Source: CAVQGZ01 sp963714455 | GTDB lineage: Bacteria; Actinomycetota; Actinomycetes; Jiangellales; Jiangellaceae | Direction of reading: 5' to 3' | NCBI GenBank assembly: GCA_963714455.1 | Contig: CAVQON010000015.1 | Span: forward strand, 186,001 to 250,000 | Length of the DNA stretch: 64,000 nucleotides | Shown here: piece after piece, positions 56,961-64,000 of the stretch | Position numbering within the stretch: the stretch's first letter is position 1 | Layout: every line of letters starts with the position of its first letter | Notes under the pieces: generated by a model | Database searches by the model: none | Seen by the model: the letters and a program-made list of their open reading frames with translations, nothing else | What the model was told of the DNA's origin: nothing | Program-made: the position numbers and the translations under genes

Positions 56961-57017
56961 CCCGGAGACCAGAATCCGGGGGGCAAAGGTCCTTCTGACG
57001 CGGTTCGAATCGCGTCA
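56961..57017. promoter_or_regulatory. Two hairpins upstream of cydA
   Basis: CCCGGA-8-TCCGGG (56961-56980) and TGACGCG-8-CGCGTCA (56996-57017). The second has a perfect 7-bp stem and loop GTTCGAAT. They lie 100-156 nt upstream of the cydA ATG, in the promoter region. I recognise no known operator (no Rex or CRP consensus). 56862-56960 otherwise shows nothing clear. Confidence 0.35.
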
Positions 57018-57109
57018 CGACCGGCTGTCGGTCCGCAGGCCCCCGATCGCCGGAAATCTCTTGCCTGCAGGACGTTTCGTTGCCTGCCGTCGGCGCCGAC
57101 GTTGTCGGG

Positions 57110-57365
57110 CGCGAGCCATGCCCGGCTCAGCATGAGGAAGAGCGCTTCTGTCGCCGCCGTCGAACTCCCGCCGGGGCACCGTCGAAGCGTCGACGGCGGC
57201 GAAGAACAACGGGTCTCGCCCCTGCTGAACCGACGCCACCCACGCGCGGTACTCGTCACGGTCACGCCACGGGCCGACGGCCAGGTACGCCCACGACTCG
57301 CCGGACCGGTCGTCGGAGTCGGCGGCGTAGAGCCCGTCGGCATGGTCGAGTCGCGCCCCGGCCGC
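57110..57365 (-). pseudogene. Remnant of a GNAT acetyltransferase gene
   Basis: One frame reads ARLDHADGLYAADSDDRSGE, SWAYLAVGPWRDRDEYRAWV, then ASVQQGRDPLFFAAVDAS, matching the first half of RimJ-like GNAT enzymes. About 57165 the similarity breaks, and a different frame continues with AATEALFLMLSRAW, which in the family belongs roughly 35 residues further on. So an internal deletion and frame change have occurred. The C-terminal third (acetyl-CoA loop and GF motif) is missing, and no start codon is evident. A decayed gene between cydA and the small membrane protein. Confidence 0.6.
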
Positions 57366-57391
57366 TGCCTCGGGCGGCCCGCCCGGGGCGC

Positions 57392-57670
57392 TCAGGTGCC
57401 GGGGCGACCGGCGATGCCGACGGTCACGACGCGCTCGACACGACGAAAGCGCTCGGCCATGTCGACGTCGGCGTCGGGGTCGGCGAGCAGGGCCCGCGTG
57501 TGGACGTCGTCGTGCACCTGGACGGGCGCAGCGACCCGGTTCACCAGGTCAGCGGCCCAGCGCGCGTGGCGCGGCTCGCGCCCCCGGTGGGGGTACGCGA
57601 CGTACACCAGCACCGCCGCGGCGACGCCGACCAGCACGAGCAACGCGAGGAAGAAGGCGACGACATCCAT
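57392..57670 (-). CDS. Small membrane protein of unknown function
   Basis: 92 aa from ATG at 57670 (an ATG four codons upstream is possible). A single N-terminal membrane segment, VVAFFLALLVLVGVAAAVLV, is followed by a soluble tail AYPHRGREPRHARWAADLVN and a charged stretch ending GIAGRPGT. No domain recognised. Codon use (GC-rich third positions) is like its neighbours, supporting a real gene. Lies 113 nt after smc. Confidence 0.55.
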   Translation of the reverse strand: MDVVAFFLALLVLVGVAAAVLVYVAYPHRGREPRHARWAADLVNRVAAPVQVHDDVHTRALLADPDADVDMAERFRRVERVVTVGIAGRPGT

Positions 57671-57783
57671 GACTCTAAGCATGTGACCCCTGGGACGGCT
57701 GTGCTACTTGGGACAGATGTGACACGCGGAGTCGTTGCCAGATCGTGACGCAGTGCAGCACCGAGGATAGCGAGATGCCCGAA

Positions 57784-60700
57784 TTATACGGCTTCGGGCT
57801 CCCGCAGCCGCTGGCTGATGACGGCAGAGATGCCGTCGGCACGCATCGACACCCCGTAGAGCGCGTCGGCGATCTCCATCGTGCGCTTCTGGTGGGTCAC
57901 CACCAGAAGCTGGCTGGTCTCGCGCAGCTCCTCGTACAGGTCGAGCAGGCGGCCCAGGTTCACGTCGTCCAGTGCCGCCTCGACCTCGTCGAGGACGTAG
58001 AAGGGGCTGGGCCTCGCCCGGAACAACGCGACCAAGAAGGCGACCGCGACGAGTGACCGCTCACCGCCGGAGAGCAGCGACAGCCGCTTCACCCGCTTGC
58101 CCGCCGGCCGTGCCTCGACCTCGATGCCCGTGGTCAGCAGGTCGTCCGGTGCCGTGAGCACCAGGCGCCCCTCCCCGCCCGGGAAGAGCCGGGAGAACAC
58201 GCCTTCGAACTCCCGCGCGGTGTCGGCGAAGGCCTCGGCGAAGACGGTCTCGACCCGGTCGTCCACCTCGCGCACGATGGCGAGCAGGTCGCGGCGAGTG
58301 CTCTGCAGGTCGTCGACCTGGCCGGTGAGGTAGACCAGCCGCTCCTCGGCGGCGGCGTGCTCCTCCAAGGCCAAGGGGTTGATGCGGCCGAGCCGGGCCA
58401 GGGCGCGCTCGGCCTTCTCCGCCCGCAGAAGCTGCTGCTCACGGTCGTAGGCCACGGGCGGCGCGTCCGGGTCACCGGCGGGAACCGGCAGGTGCGGGCC
58501 GTACTCGTCCACCAGCGACTGCGGGTCGACACCCCAGTCCCCCACGGCACGTTCGTGGGTCGCCGTCACCTTGAGGCGAAGCTCGGCCAGCGCGACCTCG
58601 TCGCGGTGCAGGGCGTCGACCACTCCTTGCAGCTCGTCGCGCAGCCCGGCGGCCTGGGCGCTCAGCGTTCGTTGCTGTGCCCGGCGCTCGGCCGCCGCGG
58701 CGTCGACGCGGTCCCGCTCGACACGGGCCTGCTCCAGGGCCGCAGCGACCGTCGTGGCGAGCTCGTGCGCGCGGGCGGCCACCCAGGCCGCGACGACAGC
58801 CTGCCGGGCAGCCCGCCGGTGCCGGGCCAGCGCGCTCGCACGTTCGGCGCGGATGGTGCGCGCCTGTCGGGTCAGGGCCTCGTGGCGGGCACGGGCCGTG
58901 CGCAGCCGCTCCTCACCTGTTCGCAGCTCGAGCCGTGCCTGCACCTCGTCCTGCCGGGCGTGCCGCGCCCGGTCGGCCAGGCCGGCGAGTGCTCCGTCCG
59001 CTCCGACCGCCATGCCAGGGCTCGGCTCGTCGGTGGGCGTCGCCTCGGCGAGTGCCTCGCGCGCCTTCTCCCACCGCTGCTGCATGGCGGCCAGGCGCTC
59101 GGTGTCGTCGGTGATCCGTTGCTGGACGGCCTCGGCGCTTCGGGCGAGGCGTTCTGCCTCAGCCTCGGCCGAGCGCATCTCGTGGCCGAGCTGGGCCAGG
59201 CGCTCGGCCACGGCGGCGAGCTCGGCGTCGGACTCGTGCAGAGCGGCCAGGGCCGCGTCGAGTCGCGCGGTGTGCTCGGCCAGCGTCGACTCGTGCCGGG
59301 AGCGGGCGAAGCGGGCCTGGTCGCCGGCCTGCTCGGCCTGCACGAGCCGGTCTCTGGCCTGGTCGAGCTCGGCCTGCAGCTCAACCCTCGACCCACCCGC
59401 AGGGCCCCCCAGCGCGACGTGGCGGGCCAGCAGCGTGCCGTCCGACGTCACCGCGACGACGCCGGGCACCTCGCCGACCACGGCGCGGGCCTGAGCCAGG
59501 TCGGCGACCATCACCGCGGGCCCGACCGTGGCGCACAGCGACTCGTGCAGGCCCTGCGGCGCCGCGATCGCCTGCACGAGGTAGCGCAGCCCGGTCGGCA
59601 GCACCGGCCAGGCGGGGTCGAGAGCGGTGGGCACCGGTTGGTCGGCGCCGCCATGGGCGACCACGAGCACCGCACGGCCCAGCTGTGCCGAGGCAGCCCC
59701 GGCCAGCAGGTCAGCGGCACCGGCGACACCGTCGACGACGGCCGCGTCGGCAACCTCGCCGAGGGCGGCGGCGATCGCCGTCTCCGCGCCCGGCTCGATG
59801 GACAGAGCGGCGGCCAGAGTGCCGCGCAGCACGGATGCCGTGCCCGGGTCGGCGAGCAGTGCGCCCGTGGCGTCCGGGCGGCCCAGCGCCAACGACAAGG
59901 CCTCGATGCGGCTGCCGGCGGCGGCGCGCTCGCGCTCGGCGCGTCGCTCGGCCTCCGCGGCTGTGCGCACCTGCTCAGCGGCGGCATCGACTGCCGCCTC
60001 GGCGGCGGCGTGCTCCGCATCGAGGTCGTGCTCACCGGACGAGAGCCCACCCACACCGGCCTCGAGGCCCTGGAAGTCACGGCGAGCCTGCTGCGCCCGC
60101 GCCGTCGCCTCGGCGCGAGCCGCCTCGACCCGTCCGGCCTCGTCGCGGCTTGCGGCCAACGAGCTGCGCACGCCTTCCAGGGTGGACTCCAGACGCGCGA
60201 CCGCGTCGCGCCGGTCGCTCTGCTCCCGACGGCGGTCGGCGGCGAGGCGTTCGGCGCCCGCGTGCTCCTGCTCGGCCGACTCCCGGGCGGCAACGGCGGC
60301 GGACAGTGCGACGCCGGCTGCCTCGACCACCGCGGCGAGCTCGTCCACCTCGGCCTGCGCCGCGGCTGCTTCGGCATCCACGGCGTCGGGGTCAGGGCCG
60401 GCTGCGAGGTCGGGCGGAGCCAGCAACCGTCGTGACCGGTCGAGCGAGAGCGCCAGCGTGCCCTCGACCCGTTCACGCAGCGCGGCCAGCTCGGTGACCA
60501 AGCCGGCCTGGGCGCTGGTCTGTGCGGACTGCTCCCGCTCGCCCGCGTCGATCTGCGCCAGCGCGTCGGTCAGCGCGGCGAGCGACGCCTCGATCGACGC
60601 GCGCCGCTCCAGAAGCTCGGTGCGCAAGGTCGCGTCGCGGGCCAGCTCGGCGTCGAGCCGGACGAGGTCGTCGGCGAGCAGGCGCAGCCTCGCGTCGCGC

Positions 60701-61365
60701 ACCTGCGCGGCCACACCGGCGGCGCGCCGGGCGGCCTCGGCCTGGCGCGCCAGCGGCGTGAGCTGACGGCGCAGCTCGGCGGTGAGGTCGGACAGCCGAG
60801 CCATGTTCGCTGCGGTCGAGTCGAGCTTGCGCAGCGCCTTCTCCTTGCGCTTGCGGTGCTTGAGGACGCCGGCGGCCTCCTCGACGAGGCCACGGCGCAC
60901 CTCGGGCGTGGCGTGCAGCACCGTGTCGAGCTGGCCCTGGCCCACGATCACGTGCATCTCGCGCCCGATGCCGGAGTCGGCCAGCAGCTCGGTCACGTCG
61001 AGCAGGCGGCACGGCTGCGCGTTGATCGCGTACTCCGACGAGCCGTTGCGAAACAGCGTGCGGCTGATCGTCACCTCGGCGGCGTCGGTGGGCAGCGCCC
61101 GGTCGGCGTTGTCGATCGTGAGCACGACCTCGGCGCGACCGAGCGCCGGGCGTCCCGGCGTGCCGGCGAAGATGACGTCGGACATGGCGCCGCCGCGCAG
61201 GCTCTTGGCACCCTGCTCCCCCATGACCCAGGCGAGGGCGTCGACCACGTTCGACTTGCCCGAGCCGTTGGGGCCGACGACGCAGGTGATGCCCGGCTCG
61301 AACTGCAGGGTCGTGGCCGAGGCGAACGACTTGAAGCCCCGCAGGGTCAGGGTCTTCAGATGCAC
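57784..61365 (-). CDS. smc: Chromosome segregation protein SMC
   Basis: 1193-aa structural maintenance of chromosomes ATPase that compacts DNA with ScpAB. N-terminal head GITCVVGPNGSGKSNVVDAL (Walker A), SLRGGAMSDVIFAGTPGR, then VGQGQLDTVLHATPEVRRGL, a long coiled coil, a hinge at about 490-660 (GTLAAALSIEPGAETAIAAA), a second coiled coil and the C-terminal head LSLLSGGERSLVAVAFLVAL (signature) with FYVLDEVEAALDDVNLGRLL (Walker B). Full length. ATG at 61365, 92 nt after the small coiled-coil gene. Confidence 0.97.
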   Translation of the reverse strand: MHLKTLTLRGFKSFASATTLQFEPGITCVVGPNGSGKSNVVDALAWVMGEQGAKSLRGGAMSDVIFAGTPGRPALGRAEVVLTIDNADRALPTDAAEVTISRTLFRNGSSEYAINAQPCRLLDVTELLADSGIGREMHVIVGQGQLDTVLHATPEVRRGLVEEAAGVLKHRKRKEKALRKLDSTAANMARLSDLTAELRRQLTPLARQAEAARRAAGVAAQVRDARLRLLADDLVRLDAELARDATLRTELLERRASIEASLAALTDALAQIDAGEREQSAQTSAQAGLVTELAALRERVEGTLALSLDRSRRLLAPPDLAAGPDPDAVDAEAAAAQAEVDELAAVVEAAGVALSAAVAARESAEQEHAGAERLAADRRREQSDRRDAVARLESTLEGVRSSLAASRDEAGRVEAARAEATARAQQARRDFQGLEAGVGGLSSGEHDLDAEHAAAEAAVDAAAEQVRTAAEAERRAERERAAAGSRIEALSLALGRPDATGALLADPGTASVLRGTLAAALSIEPGAETAIAAALGEVADAAVVDGVAGAADLLAGAASAQLGRAVLVVAHGGADQPVPTALDPAWPVLPTGLRYLVQAIAAPQGLHESLCATVGPAVMVADLAQARAVVGEVPGVVAVTSDGTLLARHVALGGPAGGSRVELQAELDQARDRLVQAEQAGDQARFARSRHESTLAEHTARLDAALAALHESDAELAAVAERLAQLGHEMRSAEAEAERLARSAEAVQQRITDDTERLAAMQQRWEKAREALAEATPTDEPSPGMAVGADGALAGLADRARHARQDEVQARLELRTGEERLRTARARHEALTRQARTIRAERASALARHRRAARQAVVAAWVAARAHELATTVAAALEQARVERDRVDAAAAERRAQQRTLSAQAAGLRDELQGVVDALHRDEVALAELRLKVTATHERAVGDWGVDPQSLVDEYGPHLPVPAGDPDAPPVAYDREQQLLRAEKAERALARLGRINPLALEEHAAAEERLVYLTGQVDDLQSTRRDLLAIVREVDDRVETVFAEAFADTAREFEGVFSRLFPGGEGRLVLTAPDDLLTTGIEVEARPAGKRVKRLSLLSGGERSLVAVAFLVALFRARPSPFYVLDEVEAALDDVNLGRLLDLYEELRETSQLLVVTHQKRTMEIADALYGVSMRADGISAVISQRLREPEAV

Positions 61366-61457
61366 GGACGGGCTCCCGAAGTCGCTGGCCGGCGTGATGC
61401 CGCTGGTCGCGGCAGACTATCGGCGCCGGTCGCCGACGGGAGGGCGACGCGCGGGGG

Positions 61458-61646
61458 TTAGACCAGCGCAGGCTCGCCGACGTCGACCGGCTCGAGACCG
61501 GCGTCGTCGGCGACGGCTGCCGCCAGCTCTGCCTCCAGCACCAGCACCCGGGCCTGCAGCTCGGCCACGCGATGCGTCAACGCGCGCACCTGGGCCGCGG
61601 CGATCGGGTCCGGAGCAACGAAATGGCCGACGAGTGCCTTGGCCAC
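61458..61646 (-). CDS. Small coiled-coil protein upstream of smc
   Basis: 62 aa: MAKALVGHFVAPDPIAAAQV then a heptad-like helix ALTHRVAELQARVLVLEAEL, acidic end. GTG start at 61646 with GGAGG about 6 nt upstream. I recall similar MAKALLG-type small proteins in actinobacteria; function unknown. Possibly a partner for a neighbouring gene product such as SMC, but that is speculation. Confidence 0.65.
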   Translation of the reverse strand: MAKALVGHFVAPDPIAAAQVRALTHRVAELQARVLVLEAELAAAVADDAGLEPVDVGEPALV

Positions 61647-61677
61647 GTCTCACGCCTCCAACAGTCACGGTTCACCC

Positions 61678-61696
61678 GCGAGCCGAGCGGGCTCGC
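61678..61696. terminator. Hairpin between acyP and the small coiled-coil gene
   Basis: GCGAGCC-5-GGCTCGC, a perfect 7-bp stem, 76 nt after the acyP stop and 31 nt before the next start. It may end the rpmF-rnc-mutM-acyP transcript; there is no T-run. Confidence 0.4.
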
Positions 61697-61771
61697 CGAA
61701 GAGGTGGTAGTGGGGTCATGGTCCCACCGCGACGCCCCCCGGGTCAACATGCGTCGGGCGCGCGCCGGGCG

Positions 61772-62062
61772 TCAGCCGAGGCGAAAGCCACTGGCGCCAC
61801 TGGGTGCCTCCCAGCGCGTCGCCACGTCGCTCACCTGCGCCGAGGGCGGGCCGTCTCGCAGCGCCACGAGGAGCGTGTCGACTGCCGTCCGCTCCCCCTC
61901 GGCGACCACCTCGACGCGTCCGTCGCTCAGGTTGACGGCGCTGCCGGCCAGGCCGAGGTCGTGCGCCTGCTGCCGCACCCACCATCGAAACCCGACCATC
62001 TGGACGCGACCGGACACCAGGGCTACGGCACGGACCTCGTCGTGCGCGGACGGCGTTGACAT
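61772..62062 (-). CDS. acyP: Acylphosphatase
   Basis: 96 aa. VSGRVQMVGFRWWVRQQAHD includes the catalytic Arg in the phosphate loop (G-V-QxVGFR), and LAGSAVNLSDGRVEVVAEGE the catalytic Asn. Hydrolyses acyl phosphates in the cytosol. ATG at 62062 means a 40-nt overlap with the end of mutM, which is large; no usable later start exists before the catalytic loop. Confidence 0.9.
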   Translation of the reverse strand: MSTPSAHDEVRAVALVSGRVQMVGFRWWVRQQAHDLGLAGSAVNLSDGRVEVVAEGERTAVDTLLVALRDGPPSAQVSDVATRWEAPSGASGFRLG

Positions 62063-62937
62063 CGGGGACAACTGTAGGACGAGCGGTTCATGAAGTGGTC
62101 GCGGCGGATGGGCGTCTGGCAGCGGCGGCACGGCTGCCCGGCCCGGCCGTAGGCGTCGAGGTCGCGGGCGAACCAGCCCGACTGACCGTTCACGTCGACA
62201 TACAGGGAGTCGAAGCTCGTGCCGCCGGCCCGGACGGCCTGCCCGAGCACCTCGCGCACGCAGCCCAGAAGGTCGTGCACCGCAGCCCGGCGCAGCGTCG
62301 CGGTGGGGCGGTCGTAGTGCAGCCTGGCCCGCCACAACGCCTCGTCGGCGTAGATGTTGCCGATGCCGGAGACCAGCGACTGGTCGAGAAGTGCGCGCTT
62401 GACCCCGGTGTGCCGCGACCGCAGGCGGCGCACGAACGCGTCGTCGTCGAAGCCGGGCTCGAGCGGGTCCGCGGCGATGTGCGCGATCGGCGTGGGCACC
62501 ACGACACCGTGGCGCTCCACGCCGGTGTCGCACACCAGCAGCCCCCCGAAGGTGCGCTGGTCGACGAAGTGCAGCTCGCGCAGCGGCCCGCCGTCGGCGG
62601 CCGGCGCGTCGCGGTCGGGTTCGGGGTGGGTGAACGTCATCCGCACCCGCAGGTGCGGTGAGTCCGGCAGCGCGGGGTCGGGCAGCAGCAGCTGGCCGCT
62701 CATGCCGAGGTGGCCGAGCACGAACGACCCGTCGTCGAGGACGAACCACACGTACTTGCCACGCCGCGCGACGTCGGTGACGCGACGTCCGGCCAGCCGG
62801 GCGCTGAAGTCGGCCGGCCCGGCGACGTGGCGTCGCACGGCCCGGTCGTTGAGCACGGTGACCGACCGGATCGCGCGGCCCGGCACGTAGGCGGCCAGGC
62901 CACGACGGACGGTCTCGACCTCGGGCAGCTCAGGCAT
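62023..62937 (-). CDS. mutM: Formamidopyrimidine-DNA glycosylase
   Basis: Base-excision repair glycosylase/AP lyase for 8-oxoguanine. The mature N-terminus PELPEVETVRRGL supplies catalytic Pro and Glu; RRGKYVWFVLDD includes the catalytic Lys region; LLDQSLVSGIGNIYADEALW is the H2TH motif; the zinc finger CRRCQTPIRRDHFM ends with CPRC. 304 aa, with a slightly Arg-rich end after the finger. ATG at 62937 overlaps rnc by 8 nt. Confidence 0.95.
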   Translation of the reverse strand: MPELPEVETVRRGLAAYVPGRAIRSVTVLNDRAVRRHVAGPADFSARLAGRRVTDVARRGKYVWFVLDDGSFVLGHLGMSGQLLLPDPALPDSPHLRVRMTFTHPEPDRDAPAADGGPLRELHFVDQRTFGGLLVCDTGVERHGVVVPTPIAHIAADPLEPGFDDDAFVRRLRSRHTGVKRALLDQSLVSGIGNIYADEALWRARLHYDRPTATLRRAAVHDLLGCVREVLGQAVRAGGTSFDSLYVDVNGQSGWFARDLDAYGRAGQPCRRCQTPIRRDHFMNRSSYSCPRCQRRPRTTRSVP

Positions 62938-63679
62938 CGTCGGCGCGGGCGCCGACCTCGGCGACTGCCCGCGCGTCGGCCGCGGTGGCCCGCATCGCCC
63001 GGCAGGCGATCTCGGCGGCGTTCTGCTCGGCCTGCTTCTTGCTGCGGCCGTGCCCGGTACCCAGCGTCGTGGACTCAAGCGCCACCTCGGCCGTGTACTC
63101 GCGAGCGTGGTCCGGACCGGTGCCGCTCACCCGGTACTGCGGTGCGGGCTCGTGGCGTGCGGCCAGGTACTCCTGCAGGCACGTCTTCCAGTCGGTGCCG
63201 GCGTTGCTGTCGGCGGCCTCGTCCAGCCGTCCGGCCACCAGCCGCATCACCAGCGACGCCGCGGTGGCGAACCCGTGCTCCAGGTAGACCGCCCCGATCA
63301 CGGCCTCCATGGAGTCGGCGAGGATCGACGCCTTGTCGCGCCCGCCGGTGAGCTCTTCGCCGTTGCCCAGGCGCAGGTAGGCCCCGAGACCGATCTCGCG
63401 GGCGACCTCGGCGAGCGCCACCGCGCTGACCACGCCGGAACGGCTCTTGGCCAGGCGCCCCTCGGCGTGCGTCGGGTTGCGCCGGTACAGGGCGTCGGTG
63501 ACGGCCAGCCCAAGGACGGAGTCGCCGAGAAACTCCAGGCGCTCGTTCGTGGGAAGCCCGCCGTGCTCGAAGGCGTAGGAGCGGTGCGTGAGCGCCAGCT
63601 CCAGCAGCGAGGGCGTCAGGCCCACGCCGAGACTCGCGACCAGCGGCCCCAGGTCGGGCGAGGCGTGCTCGGGCGTCAC
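62930..63679 (-). CDS. rnc: Ribonuclease III
   Basis: Double-strand-specific RNase processing rRNA and mRNAs. 249 aa: LTHRSYAFEHGGLPTNERLE then FLGDSVLGLAVTDALY (signature NERLEFLGD), KASILADSMEAVIGAVYLEH (second metal site), and the C-terminal dsRBD ending GRSKKQAEQNAAEIACRAM. GTG at 63679 is 7 nt after rpmF. Confidence 0.96.
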   Translation of the reverse strand: MTPEHASPDLGPLVASLGVGLTPSLLELALTHRSYAFEHGGLPTNERLEFLGDSVLGLAVTDALYRRNPTHAEGRLAKSRSGVVSAVALAEVAREIGLGAYLRLGNGEELTGGRDKASILADSMEAVIGAVYLEHGFATAASLVMRLVAGRLDEAADSNAGTDWKTCLQEYLAARHEPAPQYRVSGTGPDHAREYTAEVALESTTLGTGHGRSKKQAEQNAAEIACRAMRATAADARAVAEVGARADDA

Positions 63680-63686
63680 CGGTCGA

Positions 63687-63890
63687 TCAGGCGTCGGCGA
63701 CCCGGCGGTTGTTGTACTCGCGGAACAGCTCCGTGCCCTGGGAGTCGGTCACGACGGCAGCGCGGTGCGGGACCACCCAGGTGACGCGGCCGTTGACGAC
63801 CTTCTTCTGCACCTGGGGCAGCTGGGCCTTCCATGCCGAGCGGCGGCTGCGGGTGTTGCTGCGCGACATCTTGCGCTTCGGGACGGCCAT
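63687..63890 (-). CDS. rpmF: 50S ribosomal protein L32
   Basis: 67 aa starting MAVPKRKMSRSNTRSRRSAW. The four zinc-ribbon cysteines of the C+ form are absent (the positions read VVNGRVTWVVPHRAAVVTDS), so this is a zinc-independent C- paralogue or lineage form. ATG at 63890, only 2 nt from the preceding yceD stop. Confidence 0.93.
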   Translation of the reverse strand: MAVPKRKMSRSNTRSRRSAWKAQLPQVQKKVVNGRVTWVVPHRAAVVTDSQGTELFREYNNRRVADA

Positions 63891-63892
63891 GG

Positions 63893-64000
63893 TTACTGCT
63901 CCTCGGGTAGGTCGTCGGACGTCGAAGAACCGTCGGCGGCCAGGCTGCTCAGCGCAGCCCACCGGGGGTCGACGGGGTCGTTGTGGGCGTGCGCCGGGTC
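63893..64000 (-). CDS. yceD: YceD/DUF177 family protein, C-terminal end only
   Basis: The last 35 codons: DPAHAHNDPVDPRWAALSSL then AADGSSTSDDLPEEQ and stop TAA. The DPRWAAL block is the typical end of DUF177 proteins, which precede rpmF and are implicated in 23S rRNA/L32 assembly. The gene begins outside the window. Confidence 0.85.
   Translation of the reverse strand, partial: DPAHAHNDPVDPRWAALSSLAADGSSTSDDLPEEQ

Noticed and set aside
56996..57017. tRNA-like T-arm sequence GGTTCGAATC
   Set aside because: The stem pairs only with an 8-nt loop, and no acceptor, D-arm or proper 7-nt anticodon loop can be built around it. Kept only as a hairpin.

Overview
The window is a high-GC actinobacterial chromosome segment (class Actinomycetes). 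I cannot name the genus from sequence alone. Three things point there: the gene order rpmF-rnc-mutM-smc-ftsY-ffh-rpsP-rimM-trmD-rplS-lepB-rnhB-DUF2469-yraN-comM-dprA-xerC-M23-rpsB-tsf-pyrH-frr-cdsA-rlmN and dxr-rip1, the many GTG starts, and actinobacterial markers such as DUF2469, DUF222-HNH, DUF6325/SHOCT and cydABCD. The core genes read almost entirely on the minus strand, so biological order runs from 64000 down to 1.

Layout. 1-2133: end of the isoprenoid/RIP block (dxr, rip1, cut by the window edge). 2134-25084: a 23-kb accessory block. It starts with a DUF559-type nuclease-like gene framed by two copies of a bipartite palindrome. It then carries the parts of a putrescine-to-succinate route: PotDABC uptake, aminotransferase, PatD-like aldehyde dehydrogenase, GabT and GabD. 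An Lrp/AsnC regulator divergent from potD is the likely controller. The block also has two FAD oxidoreductases, an acyl-CoA dehydrogenase, MmsA and a propionyl-CoA synthetase, plus a 38-aa Cys-rich protein behind a CsoR-like operator. 25085-30427: rlmN, cdsA, frr, pyrH, tsf, rpsB. 30722-37283: M23 peptidase, xerC, an inserted HNH/DUF222 gene, dprA, comM, yraN, DUF2469. 37280-41703: rnhB, two signal peptidases, rplS, trmD, rimM, KH protein, rpsP. 41877-43868: SHOCT, DUF6325 and an amidohydrolase. 43893-50909: SRP genes ffh and ftsY around amt-glnB-glnD. 50934-56861: cydABDC. 57110-64000: a decayed GNAT gene, a small membrane protein, smc, a small coiled-coil protein, acyP, mutM, rnc, rpmF and the end of yceD.

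Two otherwise well-conserved genes, glnD and cydB, are each split by an apparent single-nucleotide insertion. This is either real inactivation or sequence error; the window alone cannot decide.

The best candidates for something undescribed are the DUF559 gene with its matching palindromes (2191-3318) and the CsoR-box/38-aa Cys-rich protein unit (7542-7729). I saw no rRNA, complete tRNA, CRISPR array or intact insertion sequence.
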